Source of the DNA: Burkholderiales bacterium
Lineage (GTDB): Bacteria; Pseudomonadota; Gammaproteobacteria; Burkholderiales; SG8-41
Assembly (NCBI GenBank): GCA_005800795.1
Contig: SYEN01000566.1
Span: 1 to 5,728 of the forward strand
Direction of reading: 5' to 3'
Length of the DNA stretch: 5,728 bases
Below the pieces are notes generated by a model, which was given only the letters and a program-made list of their open reading frames with translations, had not been told where the DNA came from and did not search any database. This document shows positions 1 to 4,781 of the stretch, piece by piece; within the stretch, counting starts at the first letter, position 1; the number at the start of each line of letters is the position of its first letter. The translations under genes and the position numbers were made by a program.

Positions 1-229
1 CACAGACGCTGCGCTGCTCGCCGGTGGCTGGCCGGCGTCCGGTGAGACGCACGCCGGCCAGCGCATTATCCAGACAGGCTTGCGCGGCCACCACCTGCGG
101 CAGACGCTCGGCGCTGTGCGTGAGCTGGCCAAGCGCACGCAGCCCGCCGCCGAGTGCTACGGCGATGATGGCGAGTGCGACCAGCACTTCGATCAGCGTG
201 AAGCCGTGACAATCTCGCGCGATCCGCAT
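1..229 (-). CDS. gspI: Type II secretion minor pseudopilin GspI (partial, C-terminus off the left edge)
   Basis: Only the first 76 codons are present; the gene continues leftwards out of the window. The product starts MRIARDCHG followed by FTLIEVLVALAII, a type IV prepilin leader. Gly9 is the -1 residue and Phe10 the first mature residue after cleavage and methylation by prepilin peptidase. Glu14 is the conserved Glu+5. A hydrophobic helix follows to about residue 30, then an amphipathic region (ALGQLTHSAERLPQVVAAQACLDN) typical of GspI. Members of the family sit with GspJ and GspK in the tip complex of the periplasmic pseudopilus. I call GspI rather than GspJ or GspH from the IEVLVALAI segment, the Q-A-x-L-D/A-N helix and the position directly after gspH. 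The ATG (229-227) lies one base after the gspH stop, so the two genes are probably translationally coupled. Confidence 0.9.
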   Translation of the reverse strand, partial: MRIARDCHGFTLIEVLVALAIIAVALGGGLRALGQLTHSAERLPQVVAAQACLDNALAGVRLTGRRPATGEQRSVC

Positions 230-230
230 G

Positions 231-701
231 TCAGCAGCCTGCGCGCCGCAGCGCGAACGGCGCGACGCCATCGCTGACTACTGCCATGGCGCCGCCTTCG
301 TGCGTGAGTTGCACGCAGATCGCGGCGCCCACGGGTTCCGGGCCCAGCACGGCGCGTGGCGGTGCGGCGGTATTTGCCGTTTGGGCTATTTGCAGCGTGA
401 CACTAGCGGGGAATGCATCACCAGCGCTTGGCACACGCATGCGCCATGTGCCGTCAGCCATTTGCTCGTACCACAGCAGCGTTTGACCGGCCGGTGTTTC
501 GAGCGCGATGCGCCGTCCGGTTGCAATCGCCCGCCAACGTGCTTCTTCCATCGTGGCGGCGAGTTGCTCGGCTGAACTTTCGAGCACGTGGCCGGTGGCC
601 GCCGATACGCTTAGGGTGATCAGCGATGTTGTGACGGCGAGAATCACCAGCACCACCATCAGTTCGATCAGGGTGAAGCCGGTGGCGTGCTTGCTGTTCA
701 C
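231..701 (-). CDS. gspH: Type II secretion minor pseudopilin GspH
   Basis: The product has 156 residues. A short leader (MNSKHATG) is followed by FTLIELMVVLVILAV, a canonical prepilin N-terminus with Gly8 at -1, Phe9 at +1 and Glu13 at +5. The helix runs to about residue 36. The rest fits a GspH globular beta domain: EQLAATMEEARWRAIATGRRIAL at about 45-67 is the characteristic helix-strand transition of GspH/FimT proteins. GspH is a minor pseudopilin of the periplasmic pseudopilus. The start is GTG (701-699), whose last two bases form part of the TGA stop (700-698) of the upstream RidA-like gene. A purine-rich AAAGGG lies five bases before it, which supports this start. The position before gspI matches the standard G-H-I order, apart from the intruding RidA-like gene. 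FimT-type pilins share the same fold, but the neighbours favour GspH. Confidence 0.9.
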   Translation of the reverse strand: MNSKHATGFTLIELMVVLVILAVTTSLITLSVSAATGHVLESSAEQLAATMEEARWRAIATGRRIALETPAGQTLLWYEQMADGTWRMRVPSAGDAFPASVTLQIAQTANTAAPPRAVLGPEPVGAAICVQLTHEGGAMAVVSDGVAPFALRRAGC

Positions 702-1084
702 GCAGACCCTTTCAGCGCGGTAACTTCGATTTCGATTTTCATGCGTGGATCGGCAAGGCCCGCCGAGATCATCATGGCGGCTGGGCGCACGTCGCCAAAA
801 TATTTGCGCAGCACTGGCCAGCAGTGTTCAAATTCACTGCCGTCGGGCATCACGTAGGTGACGCGCACCACCTCTCTAAGACTCGACCCCGCTTCGCGCA
901 ACGCCGCTTCGATGTTTTTCAGGCATTGCTCGGTTTGTTCCAGTACACCGGGTGCGATGGTCATGGTGGCGTAGTCGAAACCAGTGGTACCGGAAACAAA
1001 CACCCAGTCTCCGGCGACTATCGCGCGGGAGTAGCCGATTTGCGCTTCGAAGGTGGAGCCGGAACTGATGCGTTTGCGTGGCAT
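698..1084 (-). CDS. RidA/YjgF/YER057c/UK114-family protein lacking the catalytic arginine
   Basis: The product has 128 residues, the usual length of the Rid family of small trimeric cytosolic proteins. Family signs are VFVSGTTG at about 28-35, the QTEQCLKNIEAAL helix at about 50-62, VVRVTYV at 72-78 and the C-terminal KIEIEVTA strand at 116-123. Canonical RidA deaminates reactive enamine/imine intermediates and needs an arginine (Arg105 in E. coli) shortly before the KIEIE strand. Here the segment reads ISAGLADPRMKIEIE, and my alignment by eye puts Gly109 at that site. This resembles Rid subgroups without proven imine deaminase activity, so I give no gene symbol. The ATG (1084-1082) begins the usual family N-terminus, but no Shine-Dalgarno sequence precedes it, only a C-rich stretch. 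The stop overlaps the gspH start, so it is co-transcribed with secretion genes. A role in secretion is not known for this family. Confidence 0.9.
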   Translation of the reverse strand: MPRKRISSGSTFEAQIGYSRAIVAGDWVFVSGTTGFDYATMTIAPGVLEQTEQCLKNIEAALREAGSSLREVVRVTYVMPDGSEFEHCWPVLRKYFGDVRPAAMMISAGLADPRMKIEIEVTALKGSA

Positions 1085-1141
1085 GGGGTTGCGGCGGCGG
1101 TGGCCGAGGGCCTGCGACTCAGTTAAAATAAAAAATCAATA

Positions 1142-1155
1142 AAAACAAATACTTA
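1142..1155 (-). repeat. AT-rich 14-base element, copy 1 (upstream of the RidA-like gene)
   Basis: Read on the minus strand, in the direction of the RidA-like gene, it is TAAGTATTTGTTTT, identical to the copies at 3741-3754 and 5343-5356. It lies 57 bases before the RidA-like ATG in the gspG-ridA gap and is followed by a further AT-rich tract of about 20 bases. With flanks, copies 1 and 2 match at 19 of 20 positions (1140-1159 against 3739-3758). It is probably a regulatory or promoter-linked element; its exact role is unknown. Confidence 0.6.
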
Positions 1156-1176
1156 TGAAATATGTTTGGCGCAGCT

Positions 1177-1199
1177 GCGGCGAAGGTTTAAAGCGCCGC
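1177..1199 (-). terminator. Possible stem-loop at the 3' end of gspG
   Basis: GCGGCG (1177-1182) and CGCCGC (1194-1199) are perfect 6-base arms with an 11-base loop. The upstream arm (minus strand) begins in the gspG TAG stop codon. No U run follows directly; the AT-rich element starts about 20 bases later. It could be a weak terminator or attenuator, or an RNA-stabilising hairpin between gspG and the RidA-like gene. Confidence 0.3.
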
Positions 1200-1624
1200 T
1201 ACTGCCACGAACCGATATCGGCATCCGCACCTTCGCCACCGGGCTTGCCATCTGCGCCATAGCTGAAGACATCGACCTCGCCCTTTACTCCCGGCTGCGC
1301 GTAGCCATAAGGCCGGCCCCACGGATCGTTGGGCAGCTTTTCAACATAGCGTTTCCAGTTCGATGGCACCGGCGCGGAAGTGGGCTTTTGCGCCAACGCC
1401 GCCAGCCCCTGCGCCGCCGTGGGATAGCCGCCGTTGTCGAGCCGGTAGAGCTTCAGCGCCTGCGCCAGCGCCGCAATGTCGGTGCGCGCGGCGGTGACGC
1501 GAGCGTCATCGGTGCGGCCGACGATGTTGGGCACCACCAGCGCTGCGAGCACGCCGAGGATGACCAGAACCACCATCAGTTCGATGAGGGTGAAGCCGCG
1601 GGACTTGCTTGGCAGGTGAAGCAT
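1199..1624 (-). CDS. gspG: Type II secretion major pseudopilin GspG
   Basis: The product has 141 residues, the normal GspG length. The leader MLHLPSKSRG is followed by FTLIELMVVLVILGVLAALVVPNI: Gly10 at -1, Phe11 at +1, Glu15 at +5, with the hydrophobic assembly helix to about residue 34. Downstream family blocks include ARTDIAALAQALKLYRLDNGGYPT at about 46-69, QGLAAL at 72-77, LPNDPWGRPYGY at 97-108 and the C-terminal SYGADGKPGGEGADADIGSW at 121-140. That last block is the calcium-binding loop region of the major pseudopilin. GspG polymerises into the periplasmic pseudopilus that drives substrates through the secretin. ATG is at 1624-1622, with only a weak AGG upstream; the leader length fixes the start. 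The stop is TAG at 1201-1199. A 114-base gap separates it from the RidA-like gene that normally would not be there. Confidence 0.96.
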   Translation of the reverse strand: MLHLPSKSRGFTLIELMVVLVILGVLAALVVPNIVGRTDDARVTAARTDIAALAQALKLYRLDNGGYPTAAQGLAALAQKPTSAPVPSNWKRYVEKLPNDPWGRPYGYAQPGVKGEVDVFSYGADGKPGGEGADADIGSWQ

Positions 1625-1652
1625 TTGGCGAACCTAAGGCAATGTTAGCGTA

Positions 1653-1674
1653 GCGTGCGAAACTTCTTGCACGC
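1653..1674. repeat. Inverted repeat over the predicted gspG transcription start
   Basis: GCGTGC (1653-1658) and GCACGC (1669-1674) are perfect 6-base arms around a 10-base spacer. They cover the predicted start of the gspG transcript, so the site could be an operator or a 5' hairpin of the leader. Confidence 0.35.
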
Positions 1675-1677
1675 CAC

Positions 1678-1686
1678 ACTATAGCA
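1678..1686 (-). promoter_or_regulatory. Candidate extended -10 promoter for gspG
   Basis: The minus strand reads TG-C-TATAGT, an extended -10, with no convincing -35. Transcription would start near 1671, about 47 bases before the gspG ATG. No intrinsic terminator is visible between the lipoprotein stop and this point, so read-through from the lipoprotein gene is also possible. Confidence 0.4.
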
Positions 1687-1767
1687 TTGGCCTGATGCCG
1701 GGCGCACCGGACGCATACCTGGAAAACCGCAGTACTGTCCTGTGAAGATCAGAGCATGCGGGGCGTG

Positions 1768-3585
1768 TTAAAACAGCCCTGCGCCACGAATTGTGTCGGC
1801 GTTGTTTAGCGAAGTGGTGATCACATACACCAAACCAATCCGCGTTGGACCTGTGGCGCTGCCGGTAATCACACCTCTGATGCTTATGGAGCAGCCCGTG
1901 GCTATCGAGCAATTGGGGCCTTGTGCAACGCCGATTGCCCCGGCAAAAGTGCCAAAGTTGCTTGGGACTCGGCTGAGGCCAATTTCGGAGTTTCCGGGCG
2001 CGGTGAACGCGCCGTTGGAGACGATGCGGTGGGTGCGCCCGCCGATGACCACCGAAAGATCGACAGCTACCCGGTCGGTAAAGTAGTCCACCACCACGCT
2101 GCCGGTAAGCGTGCCTGACGTGCCACCCCCATCCACGGTAGGCAGCGTGGAAGCGGTTCTGGGGTAGGTCGTGATAACGCCAGTGGGCAACGAGCCTGCA
2201 GTGGCTCCCGCGATGTAGTGAAAGCCTTGTGTAGTGCTGAAGTTTTTGGTGGGGGATGCGAAGAAATTCCCGGCAGTGGTGCCTCCGTTCCAGCGGCCCA
2301 TGGTGATGCGTGCGTCACCAGCAAGTTCCCCGACGAAGTTGGTGCCGATCAACAGACGTTCGCAGTTGGTGGTGCAGGCCGGGTTGGCGTCATAGCCCGT
2401 CATGCGGCCATTGGTGTCCACGGTGACGGTCATGTTCACCAACCCGCGCGAATCAATGCCGATGCCGTCCGAGGCGGAGTAAGCCAATTTGTACGGGCCA
2501 GCGCCGAATACTGCCGTAACGCTGCCGGTGTTCGTGCCGTTGCCGGTACTGCTGTTGGCAGAGCCTTCGACCGGATTATTAAACTGCCCTAGGAAGGTTC
2601 CTGCCGCGTTACTGAGATTAACTTCGTGGATGGCGCCATTGCGCAGTGACAGCGAATATTTCAGGCCGCTGGCATCCGTCCACACATATTCGTTGTTGGC
2701 GGTGACGGTGAAGGTGGGGGCCACGCGCGTGAATTGATCGGTCAGAAACAAAGCACCGCTGCTGCTGAAAGTGAACAGCACTTGCTGGCCGTTGGTGTAA
2801 GGCGCGCCCGCAGTGGCGCAGCAGAAGGTAAAGGTCACGACTTTGCTGGCGACGCCGGGGGGCAGGGTGCCTCCGGTAGTTGTCGTCGTCGTTGAGGTGC
2901 CACCGATGGTGATGTCCACCGTGCTGATGGCTTCGTTAAACGCCACGGCCACGTTGGCGGGCGTGGTCAGCGCAAAAGTGCCGGCGGCGAAGTTGAAATT
3001 AAAGCGCAGGCCGTCCATCACCAGATCGATGCCGGTGCTGTTGGCGGTGAACGCAGCGGTCACGAAATCATAGGTCGCGGAAGGTATGCCTGCGGCGGCG
3101 AATCGGGTCGCCAGATTGGCGTTTACCACGGCCTGCGCCGCTTGCAGATTGGCTTGCGTGAGCAGCGATGCATTGGTGGTCCACGCGGCTGCGACCGTAT
3201 CCAGATTATTGGCAAGAGCCGTGTTGACCATTAATGCCAGCGTGGTCAACGGGGTGATGTTGATGGTGCCGGCGCTAGTGGCGACGGAGTAGTAGGTGGT
3301 TGCGCCGCTGACAGCTTTGAGGATCACGGGGTAGGTAAGTCCACCGCTCACGGTGTAGCTGCCGCCCGGGCCAGTGACGCCAGTGGCAGTGGCGCCGTTG
3401 GCGCCGGTGGCCGTTACCGCAGCGCCGACCAGCGCTGCGCCGCCCGCGACGGTGCCGCTGACAGTAGAGGACGCGACAGCTGGCACTGAGTTATTGCTAT
3501 CCGAGCAGCCGGCTAGTCCCACGATGCTTAAAATGGTTATAGTCAAAACGGCGAAAATTCGATGCCACCGGCTAAAATCGTTCAT
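1768..3585 (-). CDS. Large secreted lipoprotein with N-terminal carboxypeptidase-regulatory-like domain and C-terminal beta-rich domain
   Basis: The product is 605 residues from ATG 3585-3583, which has GAGGA in the correct place upstream. The N-terminus (residues 1-27) is a lipoprotein signal peptide: RWHR, a hydrophobic core FAVLTITILSIVGL and lipobox LAGC with Cys27. Ser at +2 gives no inner-membrane retention signal, so outer-membrane sorting is expected. Residues about 41-96 (TVSGTVAGGAALVGAAVTATG through YTVSGG) resemble a carboxypeptidase-regulatory-like beta sandwich. Residues about 105-225 are Ala/Asn-rich and partly helical. A Thr run at 231-237 looks like a linker. The C-terminal half is beta-strand-rich and Gly/Thr/Ser-rich; RWNGG, FHYIAG and GTLTGSVVVDYFTDRVAVDLSV recall a beta-barrel-like domain found at the end of some betaproteobacterial FecR-type and surface lipoproteins (from memory, uncertain). 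Cysteines come in close groups: 255/256, 404/408 and 559/565. Function unknown; the T2SS neighbours suggest a possible secreted or surface-displayed substrate (inference). Confidence 0.85.
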   Translation of the reverse strand: MNDFSRWHRIFAVLTITILSIVGLAGCSDSNNSVPAVASSTVSGTVAGGAALVGAAVTATGANGATATGVTGPGGSYTVSGGLTYPVILKAVSGATTYYSVATSAGTINITPLTTLALMVNTALANNLDTVAAAWTTNASLLTQANLQAAQAVVNANLATRFAAAGIPSATYDFVTAAFTANSTGIDLVMDGLRFNFNFAAGTFALTTPANVAVAFNEAISTVDITIGGTSTTTTTTGGTLPPGVASKVVTFTFCCATAGAPYTNGQQVLFTFSSSGALFLTDQFTRVAPTFTVTANNEYVWTDASGLKYSLSLRNGAIHEVNLSNAAGTFLGQFNNPVEGSANSSTGNGTNTGSVTAVFGAGPYKLAYSASDGIGIDSRGLVNMTVTVDTNGRMTGYDANPACTTNCERLLIGTNFVGELAGDARITMGRWNGGTTAGNFFASPTKNFSTTQGFHYIAGATAGSLPTGVITTYPRTASTLPTVDGGGTSGTLTGSVVVDYFTDRVAVDLSVVIGGRTHRIVSNGAFTAPGNSEIGLSRVPSNFGTFAGAIGVAQGPNCSIATGCSISIRGVITGSATGPTRIGLVYVITTSLNNADTIRGAGLF

Positions 3586-3597
3586 GAAATCCTCAAA
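3581..3597 (-). promoter_or_regulatory. Ribosome binding site that sets the lipoprotein start
   Basis: On the minus strand TTTTGAGGATTTC precedes the ATG at 3585-3583. GAGGA at good spacing chooses this start over the upstream in-frame ATG at 3747, which would place a 54-residue AT-coded extension before the signal peptide. Confidence 0.7.
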
Positions 3598-3686
3598 ATT
3601 CCCAAGTGTGTGTTTTACTGAAATCCGGCATGCCGTTACTCGAACTACCGGCGCGATCCTGCAAAGATTACCTATTAACTGGGTGA

Positions 3687-3695
3687 AATATAGCA
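3687..3695 (-). promoter_or_regulatory. Candidate extended -10 promoter for the lipoprotein gene
   Basis: On the minus strand TG-C-TATATT fits an extended -10 (TGn plus hexamer). A weak -35-like TTACCC lies 17 bases further upstream. The predicted start near 3680 gives a leader of about 95 bases. The AT-rich element and inverted repeat lie just upstream of this promoter, where an UP element or activator could act. Pattern match by eye only. Confidence 0.4.
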
Positions 3696-3731
3696 AAGAG
3701 TATGAGATGGGGTAATTGAGGAAGATAAAAA

Positions 3732-3754
3732 TAAGTATTAAAAACAAATACTTA
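3732..3754. repeat. Inverted repeat in the divergent lipoprotein/gspC promoter region
   Basis: TAAGTATT (3732-3739) and AATACTTA (3747-3754) are perfect 8-base inverted arms around a 7-base A-rich spacer. The right arm is the first part of copy 2 of the 14-base element, so this site holds two head-to-head half elements facing the two divergent genes. It looks like an operator for a dimeric regulator. No T run or GC-rich stem suggests a terminator. Confidence 0.5.
3741..3754 (-). repeat. AT-rich 14-base element, copy 2 (lipoprotein/gspC divergent region)
   Basis: Minus-strand TAAGTATTTGTTTT in the direction of the lipoprotein gene, 155 bases before its ATG and upstream of a candidate extended -10 promoter. 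It is exactly the same 14 bases as copies 1 and 3. Here half of the element is mirrored, giving an inverted repeat with the bases at 3732-3739. Confidence 0.6.
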
Positions 3755-3844
3755 AGAACTTATTGTTACATTTATTAAGATGGGTGTTTGTTGCTGCGGC
3801 GTAGCGCCGTTGCCCTGCGGACTGCTTGATCTGCCGTGTTCCCC

Positions 3845-3851
3845 TTATACT
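3845..3851 (+). promoter_or_regulatory. Candidate gspC promoter, possibly giving a leaderless transcript
   Basis: TTATACT contains the good -10 hexamer TATACT (3846-3851), ending six bases before the gspC ATG. TTGATC at 3826-3831 would be a -35 but with a short 14-base spacing. Transcription would start at or next to the A of the ATG, in keeping with the lack of a Shine-Dalgarno sequence. Inference from position alone. Confidence 0.35.
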
Positions 3852-3857
3852 GCTGCA

Positions 3858-4460
3858 ATGAACAAAACCAACCAGTCGTCTGACGCCGGCTTTCCGCTGC
3901 AATGCCGCTCGCAGTGCGGTGCTGCTGTGCCCGTTTTCCTGGGCGTGCTTGCCTCAGCCGGTGCGATTGCCAGTGGGCTAGCTTGGGAGATGCACATCTT
4001 GGCAAAAAGCCCTGGTGTTCCTGAATACTCGAAACCCGCGATTCAGGATGGGGGAGCGCAGCAATTGCAAACCGCAAGCCGCGAGGCAGTTGCCCGGATG
4101 TTTGGCGGCGCGACGCCGACCGCCACCGGCTCCCGGGATATCGAGGGATTGCACCTATTGGGTATAGTGGCTGACAAGCGCGGGGCGGGGGTGGCGCTGA
4201 TGAGTGTGGACGGAGCGCCACCGATTCGGGTGCGGGTGGGCGGGCACGTGCGCGATGGTGTCAAGCTGGCAGAAATCCGCGAACGCAAGGTGGTGTTGGA
4301 GCGTGGGGGCGGCACGGTCGAGCTGGCATTGCCTTTGCGCGGTAATTCACCAGCAGCCGCGAAGGGGCCGGGTGCGTCCGGCATTTCGCAAAGTAGTGCC
4401 GCGGCGCCGCCAGCAGGCCCCATAGGCGGTGCAGCGCCTGTGCCGCCGCCGGCTCGATAG
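3858..4460 (+). CDS. gspC: Short type II secretion inner-membrane protein GspC (homology-region type, no PDZ domain)
   Basis: The product has 200 residues. A short cytoplasmic N-terminus with two cysteines (16 and 20) precedes one transmembrane helix at about 22-43 (VPVFLGVLASAGAIASGLAW). A periplasmic linker contains REAVARMFGG at 75-84, a sequence often found just before the GspC homology region. Residues 95-160 (IEGLHLLGIVADKRGAGVALMSVDG to VELALPL) fit the homology region, the beta domain that contacts the secretin GspD. The protein ends in an Ala/Pro/Gly-rich tail (161-200) instead of a PDZ or coiled-coil domain. It is transcribed away from the lipoprotein and gspG; gspD does not follow. 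I prefer ATG 3858 to the in-frame ATG at 3780: the upstream 26 residues are Cys/Pro-rich and unlike the family, and a -10-like TATACT lies within that stretch. No Shine-Dalgarno precedes the chosen start. Confidence 0.82.
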   Translation: MNKTNQSSDAGFPLQCRSQCGAAVPVFLGVLASAGAIASGLAWEMHILAKSPGVPEYSKPAIQDGGAQQLQTASREAVARMFGGATPTATGSRDIEGLHLLGIVADKRGAGVALMSVDGAPPIRVRVGGHVRDGVKLAEIRERKVVLERGGGTVELALPLRGNSPAAAKGPGASGISQSSAAAPPAGPIGGAAPVPPPAR

Positions 4461-4470
4461 TCGGTCGTTG

Positions 4471-4510
4471 TCAATCCAAGCGGGCAGGGCCAACGGCCTA
4501 TTTGGACTGA
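4471..4510 (+). terminator. Imperfect stem-loop downstream of gspC, possible terminator
   Basis: TCAATCCAA (4471-4479) can pair with TTGGACTGA (4502-4510) with one mismatch. Inside it GGCC-AAC-GGCC (4488-4498) makes a small tight hairpin. It starts ten bases after the gspC stop, where a terminator would be expected, but no U run follows. Possible weak or factor-dependent terminator. Confidence 0.3.
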
Positions 4511-4546
4511 TTGGGCGAGTTTCGCGTGCCTGTGGCTGGGCATACC

Positions 4547-4565
4547 GGTTAAATCGGGATTAACC
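4547..4565. promoter_or_regulatory. GGTTAA-N7-TTAACC dyad upstream of phaP
   Basis: Perfect 6-base inverted arms (4547-4552 and 4560-4565) around ATCGGGA. The size and symmetry suit a helix-turn-helix dimer operator. It lies over 200 bases before phaP and about 100 before the candidate promoter. The binding protein is unknown. Confidence 0.3.
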
Positions 4566-4661
4566 TGGGGCAACCTTGGATATCCAGAAATATTCGGCAA
4601 AATGCGCAGTAATTCCGCGATTGGCCATAAAATAGCTGTGTTGCGTCACGATTGTGTTAAC

Positions 4662-4677
4662 TATCTGTTATAAGATA
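4662..4677 (+). promoter_or_regulatory. Candidate phaP extended -10 promoter within an inverted repeat
   Basis: TG-T-TATAAG (4666-4674) is an extended -10 with five of six hexamer matches; no strong -35 is seen. The same bases form TATCT-N6-AGATA (4662-4677), so a repressor bound here would cover the promoter. The start near 4681 would leave a leader of about 100 bases before phaP. Confidence 0.4.
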
Positions 4678-4769
4678 AAGAAATTCGGATATCACAATTG
4701 CATTGGCCTGCAGTTGGCGGTAGTCCCGGTAATCCATAAAGCCCCGTAAATTTAATTGGTAACAGTCTT

Positions 4770-4775
4770 AAGGAG
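4770..4775 (+). promoter_or_regulatory. Strong ribosome binding site of phaP
   Basis: AAGGAG, six bases before the ATG, is the best Shine-Dalgarno in the window. It fits the high expression usual for phasins and fixes the start codon. Confidence 0.8.
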
Positions 4776-4781
4776 CCCGCA

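Larger units (their letters stand above)
4461..4781. other. 321-base gap between gspC and phaP
   Basis: No convincing coding sequence was found here; the reverse-strand reading frames that cross it look like shadows. It holds a large imperfect stem-loop (4471-4510), a 19-base dyad (4547-4565), an AT-rich promoter-like region with an inverted repeat (4662-4677) and the phaP ribosome site (4770-4775). GGATATC occurs twice (about 4576 and 4687). The phaP promoter and its control probably lie here. Confidence 0.6.

Noticed and set aside
1166..1648. 160-codon plus-strand open frame over gspG
   Set aside because: Shadow of gspG: Arg-rich, low-complexity translation with no family pattern, opposite a clear pseudopilin gene.
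2218..2592. Plus-strand open frame of 124 codons inside the lipoprotein gene
   Set aside because: Antisense shadow without a ribosome site or recognisable domain. Other frames inside this gene (for example 2813-3073 and 3374-3715) are rejected for the same reason.
3626..3635. 10-base palindrome CGGCATGCCG in the lipoprotein leader
   Set aside because: No spacer, no repeat elsewhere in the window and no clear function; common in GC-rich DNA.
3586..3747. Longer lipoprotein start at ATG 3747 (54 extra residues with a hydrophobic beginning)
   Set aside because: The extension is a translation of AT-rich non-coding DNA and would bury the lipoprotein signal peptide. ATG 3585 has a good ribosome site and a standard signal peptide directly after it.
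3780..3857. Upstream in-frame ATG for gspC at 3780
   Set aside because: It adds a Cys/Pro-rich segment unlike GspC N-termini, and the likely -10 hexamer lies inside it.
4043..4600. Minus-strand open frame of 185 codons opposite gspC
   Set aside because: Pro/Ser/Thr/Arg-rich translation typical of a GC-rich shadow; it overlaps the GspC homology region completely.
4699..4712. TGCA-N6-TGCA as a PhaR-type TGC/GCA operator for phaP
   Set aside because: TGCA is self-complementary, so the apparent symmetry is cheap, and the arms do not extend. Too weak to list as a site.
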